Notes: generated from the letters alone by a model not told the origin. Positions 45,251 through 58,300 are shown, counted from the first letter of the stretch. The stretch is 64,000 nucleotides of DNA from Siphonodentalium dalli (GCA_032622095.1 CP136069.1:123742126-123806125), one strand, 5' to 3'. Translations and numbers: made by a program.

Positions 45251-48185
45251 TTGCCAAACTTGTACCCAATGGACAATCACAATCATGCTGAACACGCATC
45301 TGCAGTTTGAAAGTATATAGTGTAAAATATGTCATTTGGTTCACGATATGAATATATTTTTTTCAACTTTTAATCAACATTTAAGACTGAAATGGCTATC
45401 AGTTTACAATTTTACACCATAGTCTGATATGTTCAGCTAGATAGTTTGAGGTATAAAAATTTCAACTCAATTTATGCAAATTAAGTTGCACTGAGTTGGA
45501 AATATTGGTCTTCAATACGTGGGGTGCAGGAATTCTAAGTATCAACAACCCTCTATCCACTGCCTGCATGTGTAACTATATTCTGATATTTTAGATAGCT
45601 CCTTGCTCAGAGCTTCATATTGTTACTTAAACATCCGTTGTTATATTGAAAACAATTCAGTTAATCCCAATTCCGTAAGCCAATGTCTGGCTTATACAAC
45701 TAGCCTAAACACTGACAGTTACTTGCAATCAGTATAGGGTAACATATAATAAGCGTGCAGATCGAGCATGTTTTATCGCCTTTGACTGGTGATATTTTAC
45801 TTTTCAGCATTCTACTTCTGCTATCTGTACAGGACAGATTTCATGATTGGCGGACACGCTTTTCTTAAAGATGACTACAGGCGAACTTTGGTTGGGTCCC
45901 AGTTTATTTTCTTCCCTATCCATCACTTTCGGGACAGTGGTCTGGAACATGTGTATAATTACACCGTGAAAGGTCTCGAGGATTACTACAAGAATTTGGG
46001 TTTAGTTGTCGACGACACTCAAGGGACTTTCTACCAATGGCAAGGAATTTCGAGAAACAATTATAATATGGAAGGTCTTGCTCTTAACAATGTCAAAACA
46101 GTAGCTGTTGAAGACATAAGAAGTGTTCGATTTGGAGATATTCTCACATTCGACAATTCGATATGCTCCATTCCTCGCGAGGAAATGCTTCGTGATATGT
46201 GCGAACATCCAACGACGAAAGGCATTGTTGCCGTTTCCGGACGTCACGTGATCGGATACGCACTTGTTCGCAAATGTTTCTTAGGTAGTATTAAAATTGC
46301 CCCTCTTTTCGCTGTTGATTCGGACGTTGCCACTATCCTCTTGAAAAGAGCTCTGGAGACAATTCCAAGAAACAATCAGGTCTCGTTCTCTTCGTCGACG
46401 AATAATGATCATTTCGATAGGTTTGCTGCTGCGAATGATTTTAAGCACTTCAGGGAACAACGCCGAGGAATATTGGTACTGACTAAGAACGCTGATGCTG
46501 CTTTAAAGTTTCATGTTGATTTTAGCAAAGTATTCTTCCTTACCAATGCCACCAACGCACTTTGCTGAAAACACGAATGTCGTTCAGAATTAATGTATAC
46601 TGGAAGGATACACCTGGTCACGGCATGGCTCGCATATAAACACATATCAGTATTGGGAGAACGGACTAGCTATATATAGTTCTATAGACAAATAAAAGTT
46701 TCGCATGATGTCATAAGTAATTCTAAATTAATGCCACCGCCGTAATTTGTATGGTTTGAATTGTTCAAAAACCAATTTAACTTTAAACAATACATCAAAC
46801 GACGTATAAAGTGCAGGCATGATATAACGTTCAGGTTAACCCTTTATCTACGCAACAATCAATGCACAGCCAAGTTATTGAATGTGAATTGTGTCATCTT
46901 ATCATCACCAAGAACTTGCAGACGTATAGCATTTGCGAACCAGAGAAACTCCGGCTAAAGCAGTGCCATTTCATGTACCAAAACGTAAGACTCCATTTTG
47001 ATAACCGAATTCCTATGTTGTCACACAGAGGGGCCTCCTTGACTTATCACCCCGGGCGCTTTCAGGCTCGTTAGCAAATCATCGCTATAACACAACCCTT
47101 CGCGTTTACGTCCGTCGGATGCTTAGTCTGGGAATTTTGGGCTAACATTTCTGGGGCGGCTTGGGGTAATATTTGGCTTCAAGTACTTTCAATCCTAAAT
47201 AGCGAGTAGTGTATTTGGACTTTCGAAATTTATCAATTTTGGACAATTTTTTTTATATATGTTCATGCTTTGATATATTGTTTGTGGAAAAAAATGTACC
47301 GTGTGGTTAGAGCAATGCAGAATAACATTTTACCACATGACCTTGTAACGACCGCTCCCATATATTTGTAGCAATATGTGGGCAATCAATTGTACTCCAT
47401 ATAGACATAGTTCTAGTACCCATTACGCCAGCTAAGTGTTCACAAACTACCATTTCTCGTTTGCTCTCATTTTCCAGAGACCGTTGCCATGGAAACCACA
47501 TTTACTCATTATCAGTAGCATGTAGCCCCCCCCCCCCCACCAAAAATATAGCGTTTGGGACAATTAATATATATACAAAGTGCATGTTATAGTGCGGTTA
47601 GTCACGATTGTTCTGAGTTAAAAGAGAGTACAGTTATAGTGCACCAAGGCTCTCGCTGCGGGTACATCTTAAAAATCGTACACAGTTTGTTGAACTATTA
47701 TTACCAAGAAGAACATGAAGAAATAAAACGAATTTGTTCTTATTTTCATTATCAACAATCATCCAGTGTCGAGATTTAGCATATTTAAATCAGCGTGTGT
47801 AAACATCTGAAACACCACAGCTCGTCAGTGTTAGAGACCTTTCGCAAAAATCACAATTACGATTACGGATAGGAATTATTGTCCTGGTATAAGGTTGACA
47901 CCATGACAATTTACCTACGATGGTCAATTGATGAGACGGCATATACCCCACTATATCCAGTTACACGCATATTTGATGGAAAAAGTAATATGTGTCTCTT
48001 TCAGGTCCCATGTAATACACCACACGGATACTGTTAGAGAGTCCCCAATCAGGACCGGTGGCACGTTCTTGGCACATCTGCGCATAATTAAACTGCGTGG
48101 GGTATATTTCATCTCACATAAGAACCCACGACCCCCGTGCGTAAAGATCTAATTTTGGCCGTATACTGACAGGATATTTCCATAT
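45251..48185 (+). repeat. palindrome 2, left arm (~2.9 kb)
   Basis: Inverted counterpart of 48236-51188, from TTGCCAAACTTGTACCCAAT at the outer end to GACAGGATATTTCCATAT at the inner end. It carries an open GNAT terminal exon and a C13 run (47526-47538; the mirror site has G16). The rest (46570-48185) is non-coding. The apparent frames mirror those of the other arm. Confidence 0.92.
45808..46568 (+). CDS. GNAT-type acetyltransferase terminal exon, open copy in palindrome 2
   Basis: Acceptor TATTTTACTTTTCAG (AG at 45806-45807), then 252 codons to TGA. The order is the same as at 23175-23929: HAFLKDDYRRTLVGSQFIFF, then LEHVYNYTVKGLEDYYKNLG, then the second GNAT domain with RFGDILTFDNSI, RHVIGYALVRKC, IAPLFAVDSDVATILLKRAL and SFSSSTNNDHF. 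The frame is uninterrupted and diverged from the 23 kb gene mainly at the protein surface, which suggests it has been under selection. Upstream exons were not found between 45251 and 45807, so the copy may be expressed only if spliced to exons outside, or may be a stranded exon. The function is presumed acetyl transfer from acetyl-CoA; the substrate is unknown. Confidence 0.65.
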
Positions 48186-48235
48186 CCGTAATCGTATTCG
48201 TGATTTTGCGAAATGTCTCTATTATGTTTTCCGCA
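48186..48235. other. 50-bp spacer of palindrome 2
   Basis: The spacer reads from CCGTAATCGTATTCGTGATT to ATGTTTTCCGCA. It is itself related to a segment present in each arm (about 47845-47872 and 48564-48595, ATTACGATTACGGATAGG type), so the centre lies in a small local repeat. Confidence 0.8.
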
Positions 48236-51188
48236 ATATGGAAATATCCTGTCAGTATACGGCCAAAATTCGATCTTTACGCACGGGGGTCGTGGGTTCT
48301 TATGTGAGATGAAATATACCCCACGCAGTTTAATTATGCGCAGATGTGCCAAGAACGTGCCACCGGTCCTGATTGGGGACTCTCTAACATTATCCGTGTG
48401 GTGTATTACACACGGATAAGAACATGGGACCTGAAAGAGACACATATTACTTTTTCCATCAAATATGCGTGTAACTGGATATAGTGGGGTATATGCCGTC
48501 TCATCAATTGACCATCGTAGGTAAATTGTCATGGTGTCAACCTTATACCAGGACAATAATTCCTATCCGTAATCGTAATTGTGACTTTTGCGAAAGGTCT
48601 CTAACACTGACGAGCTGTGGTGTTTCAGATGTTTACACACGCTGATTTAAATATGCTAAATCTCGACACTGGATGATTGTTGATAATGAAAATAAGAACA
48701 AATTCGTTTTATTTCTTCATGTTCTTCTTGGTAATAATAGTTCAACAAACTGTGTACGATTTTTAAGATGTACCCGCAGCGAGAGCCTTGATGCACTATA
48801 ACTGTACTCTCTTTTAACTCAGAACAATCGTGACTGACCGGACTATAACATGCACTTTGTATATATATTAATTGTCCCAAACGCTATATTTTTGGTGGGG
48901 GGGGGGGGGGGGCTACATGCTACTGATAATGAGTAAATGTGGTTTCCATGGCAACGGTCTCTAGAAAATGAGAGCAAACGAGAAATGGTAGTTTGTGAAC
49001 ACTTAGCTGGCGTAATGAGTACTAGAACTATGTCTATATGGAGTACAATTGATTGCCCACATATTGCTACACATATATGGGAGCGGTCGTTACAAGGTCA
49101 TGTGATAAAATGTTATGTTTGTTACCAGTTATTCTGCATTGCTCTAACCACACGGTACATTTTTTTCCACAAACAATATATCAAAGCATGAACATATATA
49201 AAAAAAATTGTCCAAAATTGATAAATTTCGAAAGTCCAAATACACTACTCGCTATTTAGGATTGAAAGTACTTGAAGCCAAATATTACCCCAAGCCACCC
49301 CAGAAATGTTAGCCCAAAATTCCCAGACTAAGCATCCGACGGACGTAAACGCGAAGGGTTGTGTTATAGCGATGATTTGCTAACGAGCCTGAAAGCGCCC
49401 GGGGTGATAAGTCAAGGAGGCCCCTCTGTGTGACAACATAGGAATTCGGTTATCAAAATGGAGTCTTACGTTTTGGTACATGAAATGGCACTGCTTTAGC
49501 CGGGGTTTCTCTGGTTCGCAAATGCTATACGTCTGCAAGTTCTTGGTGATGATAAGATGACACAATTCACATACAATAACTTGGCTGTGCATTGATTGTT
49601 GCGTAGATAAAGGGTTAACCTGAACGTTATATCATGCCTGCACTTTATACGTCGTTTGATGTATTGTTTAAAGTTAAATTGGTTTTTGAACAATTCAAAC
49701 CATACAAATTACGGCGGTGGCATTAATTTAGAATTACTTATGACATCATGCGAAACTTTTATTTGTCTATAGAACTATATATAGCAAGTCCGTTCTCCCA
49801 ATACTGATATGTGTTTATATGCGAGCCATGCCGTGACCAGGTGTATCCTTCCAGTATACATTAATTCTGAACGACATTCGTGTTTTCAGCAAAGTGCGTT
49901 GGTGGCATTGGTAAGGAAGAATACTTTGCTAAAATCAACATGAAACTTTAAAGCAGCATCAGCGTTCTTAGTCAGTACCAATATTCCTCGGCGTTGTTCC
50001 CTGAAGTGCTTAAAATCATTCGCAGCAGCAAACCTATCGAAATGATCATTATTCGTCGACGAAGAGAACGAGACCTGATTGTTTCTTGGAATTGTCTCCA
50101 GAGCTCTTTGCAAGAGGATATTGGCAACGTCCGAATCAACAGCAAAAAGAGGGGCAATTTTAATACTACCTAAGAAACATTTGCGAACAAGTGCGTATCC
50201 GATCACGTGACGTCCGGAAACGGCAACAATGCCTTTCGTCGTTGGATGTTCGCACATATCACGAAGCATTTCCTCGCGAGGAATGGAGCATATCGAATTG
50301 TCGAATATCTCCAAATCGAACACTTCTTATGTCTTCAACAGCTACTGTTTTGACATTGTTAAGAGAAAGACCTTCTATATTATAATTGTTTCTCGAAATT
50401 CCTTGCCATTGGTAGAAAGTCCCTTGAGTGTCGTCGACAACTAAACCCAAATTCTTGTAGTAATCCTCGAGACCTTTCACGGTGTGTTCCAGACCACTGT
50501 CCCGAAAGTGATGGATAGGGAAGAAAATAAACTGGGACCCAACCAACGTTCGCCTGTAGTCATCTTTAAGAAAAGCGTGTCCGCCAATCATGAAATCTGT
50601 CCTGTACCGATAGCAGAAGTAGAATGCTGAAAAGTAAAATATCACCAGTCAAAGGCGATAAAACATGCTCGATCTGCACGCTTATTATATGTTACCCTAT
50701 ACTGATTGCAAGTAACTGTCAGTGTTTAGGCTAGTTGTATAAGCCAGACATTGGCTTATACGGAATTGGGATTATTAACTGAATTTTTTTCAATATAACA
50801 ACGGATGTTTAAGTAACAATATGAAGCTCTGGGCAAGGAGCTATCTAAAATATCAGAATATAGTTACACATGCAGGCAGTGGATAGAGGGTTGTTGATAC
50901 TTAGAATTCCTTCACCCCACGTATTGAAGACCAATATTTCCAACTCAGTGCAACTTAATTTGCATAAATTGAGTTGAAATTTTTATACCCCAAACTATCT
51001 AGCTGAACATATCAGACTATGGTGTAAAATTGTAAACTGATAGCCATTTCAGTCTTAAATGTTGATTAAAAGTTGAAAAAAATATATTCATATCGTGAAC
51101 CAAATGACATATTTTACACTATATACTTTCAAACTGCAGATGCGTGTTCAGCATGATTGTGATTGTCCATTGGGTACAAGTTTGGCAA
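48236..51188 (-). repeat. palindrome 2, right arm (~2.95 kb)
   Basis: Inverted copy of 45251-48185. Visible differences include a G16 against C13 homopolymer, an 8-bp and a 12-bp deletion in the GNAT exon, and scattered substitutions. The outer end is GTACAAGTTTGGCAA at 51188, after which the similarity stops. Confidence 0.92.
49886..50626 (-). pseudogene. GNAT exon copy in palindrome 2, frameshifted
   Basis: This is the mirror copy of 45808-46568 and is 20 bp shorter. A 12-bp in-frame deletion removes four residues (EHVYNYTVK becomes EHTVK). An 8-bp deletion between two ATTC words after the FGDI codons breaks the frame ahead of most of the second GNAT domain. The rest remains similar to the open copy, so the break looks recent. 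Unless translated from an internal start it cannot give a full GNAT product. Confidence 0.85.
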
Positions 51189-51452
51189 GTACACCTATTG
51201 TAATACATTGAAATATAGTAATTTCTATGCAGGATTTAGAAGGATGGACGGTCCTTCTGACATCTTATTCGACGAGATCATTTTCTTGGTTATACACTCA
51301 ATGACCAGTGAAACAAAGTTAAATTTCTTTTGATTAGCTCTTCCACGAATATTCGGTTCGAATATCGAGCGAATATTCGAATAGTATTCGAATATTTAGA
51401 TAAATTATAAAAATATATAGATAGCATATTTTGGAACCAATTTATTATTTAA

Positions 51453-52035
51453 AGGGGTACTGTACGCCAAATGTTGTTGTTGGTTTCTATAGTCTCCGAG
51501 TCGAAGAATAAGGTAACAATTTTTTCATTATTTGAAAGTCTGTTGAGTACGAAGTAGTGTTACGGATGACAAATTTACCGGAATGCAAAAATACAAATTG
51601 TCGTTGTCGAGTAATTTTTGTACAGTTTTCAACCAAATGAATCAAATAAAAGTTATATTATAAGCATACTAGTCCCAGATAATCATTTAAGTTATTGCAT
51701 CGTCGCTAGTCAGTGAGTGGCTTGAGTGTTCACCCCGTTTCATCATAATATTTTAAGCGATCGTGTGTGCGATCGGTTTAACAATCCAGTTTCCCTCAAT
51801 TACTTTGTTTGATTACGAAAATTCGTAATTTAATTGACGCCATTTTATGGCTCCAGTCATAAATTCAATTTATATCAAATTATTAACTTTTAAATTATTA
51901 AATTTTAAGATAGCCTATTAACCTGAGCGTTTACAGAATACATCTTCGACTCAAATTACTTATGTTTCTATATATTATCGATATTAGATCGTTGTTGTCA
52001 CCGGAAATTTAATGAAAATGGCGTACAGTACCCCT
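51453..52035. mobile_element. 583-bp TTAA-flanked MITE
   Basis: The ends AGGGGTACTGTACGCCA and TGGCGTACAGTACCCCT are perfect inverses. Both are flanked by TTAA (51449-51452 and 52036-52039). There is no coding potential. It differs in sequence from the TTAA elements at 23992 and 32563 but shares the insertion preference. Confidence 0.85.
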
Positions 52036-52039
52036 TTAA

Positions 52040-53559
52040 TGAAATAGCATATTTATACATGCACATGCTATACAAAAAAAAGAGAGAAAAACAAGTCTTT
52101 TGGCTTAATAGCAAGAATTTATCTGTTTATGAAGTTCAAGTAGTCAATGTCCCATGCATGGCTTAAAGGTTCTTGTTCAAGAAGTGTAACATTAGGACAG
52201 TCTGCGGCTTCAACCGGTTGCGTTTTTCAGTAGAGATCAGCCCTGCGGGAGCCTTTTCAGTTTTGGCATCCAACGTGAAGTGAGTCCATATATATGATTT
52301 CTTCGAATTTGACGCCATATTATACACACAAGACAGTGACAACGCGCAAACAAAACAAAACGATGCCTTATAGAAAACTTAATCAGATTTCGCGAAGCGA
52401 AATCTGAAAGTTTTCATGACGGTAACGCGCATGAGATCCGTATACCTATGAAGCTGTATTATTGTATTCTATATATAGTTCACGTTACCTGAGAATAGTA
52501 TCAGAGCACGCGCTTAACGTAACGTAAAGTGGCGCTCTCTTATATGAAAGGCGCAATAAAAACGATTTTCCTATTGGTCAGATTATCTATCTTAACCAAT
52601 CAGATTTGACGTTGCATAGACATGGTTGTTGCTAAGCCTTGTAGTTCAAATACAGAACTCACCACCTCGGCGTTAGTATTTCCACAAATTACCTATTATC
52701 ACACAACAAAAGGATGAGATGAAAACTATATACATAGAAGGTGAGTGATCTAAATAAAAAATTGTACTTCATATATTGTTTCGGACCGAAAAATGTCACC
52801 AAAACACTTCTTTTACTGTGATTTGAGACTTCCGTTGTTTGACTCTTTGAGTCTGACTTGGTCAAGTTTGTGTTTGAAACTGACAGTTTCAAACTCTGAG
52901 TCTTTGTTATTGCCGTTCGTGTTTCAATGAATGATTAACTGAAAGTTAACTTGGCCAGATAACTAGATCATAGGTGCCATCAACTGAATGAATTTAATCG
53001 CAAAAATGCGTCTAATTTATCAATTCTCAGCAGTCTCTGTTCCAACTCCAAAGCTTAACAACAGTTGTCATTAGCGAAGACCTGAAAAAAAATCTAAACA
53101 CATTTCCGGTTATTCCAACAAGGTGAAGGACAAGGTCGGGACAATTCTCAAAACAAAAATTAAAATCCTTGAAATTGAAATGAAATTAGGCTTCATCTTG
53201 GACGTGAGGAATTATTCTGACTTCGTCTTTTCAATGTGGATTTAGCGGGCGTTAGTTCAAAATTATCTGATTCTAATTAATGGCCAGATTTCCGGTGAAT
53301 ACCGTGAATCGTGATCACATTTACCAGTTTACACTACTGTCACTAGTCACAACGTGAATTCAAGGATTGTACTATTTGTATATACATTCCGCTTTGTTTA
53401 ATTTGAATGTGAATACTACTAGTGCTAGTTTTGTGAAAGTAACATAAATTGGATACATAAATACACGGAGACACATTTGTCAATTGACTTGTCCCAAACG
53501 ACATACATGTATCAACACAAGTAAGAAGAAGTAAGATGGATGCTGATTGTTTATGTCTA
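52040..53559. other. non-coding, one strong hairpin
   Basis: A hairpin CAGATTTCGC...GCGAAATCTG lies at 52384-52406, with the stem extended by AAAACTT/AAGTTTT. No gene or dispersed repeat was recognised otherwise. Confidence 0.5.
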
Positions 53560-55385
53560 GATCATGCCATGATTCATGAATCTCTACTGAAGCTAGAACG
53601 CCGTAGAGATCATATTCCATCTTTACAATTCCCAGGAATTTTTTTTAAAGTTTTGACGTCACAGTGAACCTTATAAAGTAACGCGGGAATGTACTTCTTT
53701 GTTCATACCTGTTGCTTAATGATTTATTCATCGGTAAGTGAAGTTCCCAGCTCGAGATTATATTATTTACGTGACTTTTGAGACCCGATTCCGCGATAAA
53801 TATTTATTTTATTCCCTGTCATGAAAATTATTGTTGTAAGGCCAAAGTAAAAAGATACTATGTTTCCGCACATCGACCGACCCTAAAAATAACCCGCCGA
53901 CCCTAAACTTTTTATTGATATTTTGAGGAAAATGTCAAAATTTTCTAAAATTTACTGTTTTTTACCACTAATGCTCATAAATATTGATGACCTTTAGTGT
54001 GCAAAACACATGGTTTCTAACATATCCCTGTGAAAAGTGACCATGAATTGACGGCTGTCTCAAAGGCCCCAGGTGTGTGATGGGTTGTGGATTGATGGGC
54101 ATACATTTTGCAATTTTAATTTCCTGAGTATCTCAGACTATCTCCTGCCTGCTTTTACAGTGCTTCATGTCTTGTTTGGGACTTATGGAACACTATCAAC
54201 AGACATGGTGGGTGTATATATACATGTATAGAGGTTATCACCACATATGTTAGGGGTATACTCTCGGGCTCCAAATAAAAGTGCAGACCCAAATAATAGT
54301 GCAGGGTGGAAATTCCATTGAAAATTAATAAAAGTGCAGACCCAAATAATAGTGCAGGGGGAACTCTGAGCAAAACATCAACTGTGGTTAAACAAATTAT
54401 TTTTACAGCAGGTCAAGTATACTGAGGAGTCAACATAGTATGTATCATGTGTGTTTTTGTATGCCATATACTTGAATATGTACATGCATAAAGTTATCAG
54501 TAAGCTCATCATTTTGATATCAGAATCATATAGAAATCTTGAGTTTGTGCTGATTTATATTTTCATAGCCTCAAAATTAATAAACGTGCAGACCCAAATA
54601 AGCACTGTGCAGGGGGGAAATTTCCCAAGAAAATAATAAACGTGCATGCATGTTTATTTGGAGCCCAAGAGTAGCTACTGTCTCCAAAAACCAGGCATGC
54701 TCGGTGGATGTACTGGCTACCCCCAGACAATGGGATGTAGTCGTCACAATACAAGTACAGTACAGCATATATAATGGCGGTATTATTGGTAAAATTCTTA
54801 TAAAAAGTTAGTGACATCAATTTCCTACCAAGTTTATAGCCAAATTTATGAAAATGTGCTACATGTACATGTCATGTATGTGAATAATAAAAAACACACC
54901 TAAGCATGAAATTTGATTTTTTTATCAACCTTAATGTATATTTCCAGTTTCCACTGTGTTGATCAAGTAATACTTTCCTCACAACACGGGTTGGCATTTT
55001 ATGTCACTTCGGTCGATGTAGTTCAATATTTCTGCAGCTGGATAACAAATATCGAAATAAAATAAAAATAAAAAAAATCCCTACCTACCAACCCTATTTT
55101 TTTCGCTCTGTTACCGGAAACATACAATCTTTTTTCTTTGGCCTTAGCGACATAATGCGAAAGCAATTCTGTAATATCGAGCTGGGAACTTCACGTACCG
55201 ATGAATAAATCATTAAGCCACAGGTACGTACATGTATGAACAAAGAAGTACATTCCCCATGTTATTTTTTTTGACTTTATACGGTTCCCTGTCAAAACTT
55301 AAAAAAAGTTCCCGGGTTTTGTACAGGTGGAATATGATCTCTACGGGCGTCAGCATTAGTAGAGATTCATGGCATGATCTAGTTT
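53560..55385. mobile_element. fold-back element with imperfect ~200-bp arms and a nested insertion
   Basis: The sequence 53560-53765 (with AATGATTTATTCATCGGTA) is inverted at about 55175-55385. A second inner pair, AAGGCCAAAGTAAAAAGATA at 53840 and CTTTTTTCTTTGGCCTTA at 55129, continues the inverted similarity. Inside, about 54250-54672 is bounded by CTCTCGGGCTCCAAATAAA and TTTATTTGGAGCCCAAGAG, a probable nested element with internal GTGCAGACCCAAATAA repeats. Confidence 0.65.
54250..54672. mobile_element. nested ~420-bp inverted-end element
   Basis: Inverted ends as given for the host element. The unit AATAAAAGTGCAGACCCAAA is present three times inside, with a GTGCAGGGGG motif. No target duplication was established. 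Confidence 0.6.
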
Positions 55386-58300
55386 ATGTCATGATGACAT
55401 GTAAATTCTACCACACATTGGCGCTCTCTATTTGTGGAACTTTTGGGCAAATAGCATGCTGCTTCGGGGAAGGTTGTGCAAACTTACTGTAATTTCTACA
55501 TTTCAGTCCGTTTATACCTATAATTCAAGTTATTTGAAATGTGTTTTGCTGCGTACATGCAATGCATGTTCTGAACTGATAGTGTGGCAGTGTGCCCTTT
55601 TTTTTTGGAACTTCTCCGGGTACCAAATTCATTTGTTACAGAGTGTTTATTTTAGCTTAGACATGGAATAGGATGCTATTATAAATGAGAAACAAAATTA
55701 TCATTATACGAGGTCACCATTCGTCACTGCGTGCTGAAATTTCAATAATTTTTCCAAGTCTAAAAGACTAAATTGAATCGCGATATGCATATAATATCAT
55801 ATCATTAGCACAAATAGTGCTATTAAGTACCAATCACTGTAGCTGAAGTGTACATGTAATATCCAGTTCATTGAATGAATCATGAGTATAGCCTGGTTGA
55901 AATACTACTGTGTGGCGAGTCACACTCGTCTTCGGGCTATTGAGGCCATGTATGCATGGTGTTATGAACGGTTTGTATTGTGAATGGGTTAAATTATCTG
56001 CTCGTAAACCCTCACAGTAGACAATTTTATACCAGGTTCTATTCAGTATTCAGAAATAGCTCGCAATGGAAATTTGCATGGTACATATTTTGTTAAGATT
56101 TTTTGGTCAAAGCCTCAAAGGTGGTAGCCGGATATTTGGTTTAAATAACCATCAGTGGCAGTGCTTTGGTTTGTTTTGCCATCAGTCTGTCTGGATCACT
56201 TTATGTTTTACTTTTACAAACATATTTCAGAGTTAATAAATGGCTGTTATATAGAGTCCTGACGAATCTTCCAAAATGAGGACTTAGCCCACCAGATGTA
56301 CACAAGTACAATGAACCTAAATGTCTGACTTAAATAACTAATAGTTGTATTAAATGCTATTTCTAAATCATGTATATGAACCCCATGTTATGTAAACAAA
56401 CAGTATGTATGAGATAACCAAAACACTAATCGCCAGATATACCCCATGCATTAAGTGAACTTTGGTTAGAAATTCCACCAAATTGTTTATAACGTATCAG
56501 TATAGCGCTAGCTAACCCTCACCTTTCAAGATATCGGTGTTGAATGAGTCACTGCGAATAAGTCTCTTAAACACATTTCCTCGGTGTTCTTATTGCTCAC
56601 CCTCTGTGTGCTGTATATAAACAAACGCTCGACTCACACAATGTGTGTTTTGAGGATAATATGGCATTCATACTATCATACATGTAGTATTATTATACTA
56701 TTATAGTATAATATTAGTATATTCTTTAGACTTTACAACATACAGGGTCAGGGTATTATAATTTAGTAACTGGTATTCCTAAATTATAACCTATAACGAA
56801 GGCCATCCATGTCTTAACCAGTAATGTCCAAATGATATGTATGCTTTCAGTAACAGTGCGTGGAACATACCGGTACATTCAATTGTTAATTTGTTATATA
56901 CCGGTACATGTCCGTGAAATATAAATACACGGCACCATTGAAACCGGATTTAAACCGGCATATGCGACTTGAGAATACACTTCAAAGTCTCAACATGTGC
57001 GGGTACAATTATTATTCATCTAATCTAATTGTATATTTACATATCATGGCCTTGGATGGAGTAAGTTTTCGAATAACGTAGTACGTTCTTATCATATTAT
57101 GTCCGCTTCATATGACCACATGCAAGCACGGTCTGGTTTACACCTATACTAGCCAATAAAATTATTTCGACGTCATGACGCCAATCAAATCAGAACGTTA
57201 CAGTTACGTCATATTAATTCGTTTATGGTCAGTGGCAAATAGACTATACTTTTAACAGACACTCAGACTAATAACAAACCAGGAAACAATTACCCGGAGA
57301 TTATTCTCGAATATTCGAATAGTCAAATAATTATTCGAATATTTATTTTTACGAGCGAATATTCATGCCCCTTTTTTCACTGGCCGACCCCATTTAAAGA
57401 TATTTGAATCCCCAACCAACCATGGGCCCTACAAACAAAATGTCGGATTAATCAGCTATAATCTATTTCTTATGTTAGTCCGTGGGCCAAGCAATAATTT
57501 TTTCAAATTGGCTGAACCCACCCCACCCCCTCCAACAAAGGTTTCTATATATCAAATTAAAGGTAATCATATGGCGCATCAGATTTTGCTTGTTGCCCGT
57601 TTCAGAAAGTGTCCCAACATAGATTTTTCAGGGAATACAACTCTTACCCCTAAAATAAAATGGAAAGTTTCTCGAATACAAGTGTCACGGCATAAACAAA
57701 ATATTGCAGTTATAAACTGCACAATATATCGTTTATATTAATAAGAAATGACACAAGAGATAAAACTAGACCAATTTCTGAGCTAGATAAATATTTTGAA
57801 ATCGCGAAAAATTACTTGGAATTTGAAAAACTTTGTCACTTATAAATGGCTATAACTTGTGAGTAGCATGGGCTATTGATCCGCAAAATGGCTAAAAAAT
57901 TGCCCCAATGACATACCAAACCGATTTTAATAATGGAGTGCCAAGAGTATAGCTGTGAAAATGTGATATGAGCGTAAACTTAACCCCACCCCCTAAAATA
58001 TAACTTTTGCAGAAAAACGATGTATGTAGTTTACACTTAGAATGCTGCATGTCAAGTTGGTTTTAGAAGCATAAACTGAAACAGTAGAGAGAGTGATGAA
58101 GGGAATTATTAATAACGGTGTCTGAACGTGATCTAAGATAAAAAATTTAAGAAAAAAAGGAGAAATTTTACTAATTTATGTAAAACTTACAACATTGTGA
58201 TTAAATTTTGATAGGCTATGGTATAGCCTTGCGATAACACTGGTCGGTATTTTCTTATTTGTGCCGCGCATGTCGGGACAGTGATCACAACTGATAATAG

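Noticed and set aside
34954-45344. Mirror-image pairs of frames (for example 38977-39168 and 41010-41201, 37134-37412 and 42826-43104)
   Set aside because: Identical peptides arise because the palindrome arms are inverted copies. None shows a domain, and several cross MITEs.
47307-49191. Paired frames around the palindrome 2 centre
   Set aside because: Same reason: duplicated non-coding sequence. Frames are short and without motifs, and break differently in the two arms.
55232-55671. Two overlapping frames of 79-86 codons
   Set aside because: The first overlaps the inverted arm of the fold-back element and shows no motif; the second is AT/Cys-rich without family features.
51345-57370. GAATATTCGAA-rich stretches at 51345-51400 and 57310-57370 as ends of a 6 kb element
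   Set aside because: The similarity is low-complexity, and the interior contains independent elements; not enough to call.
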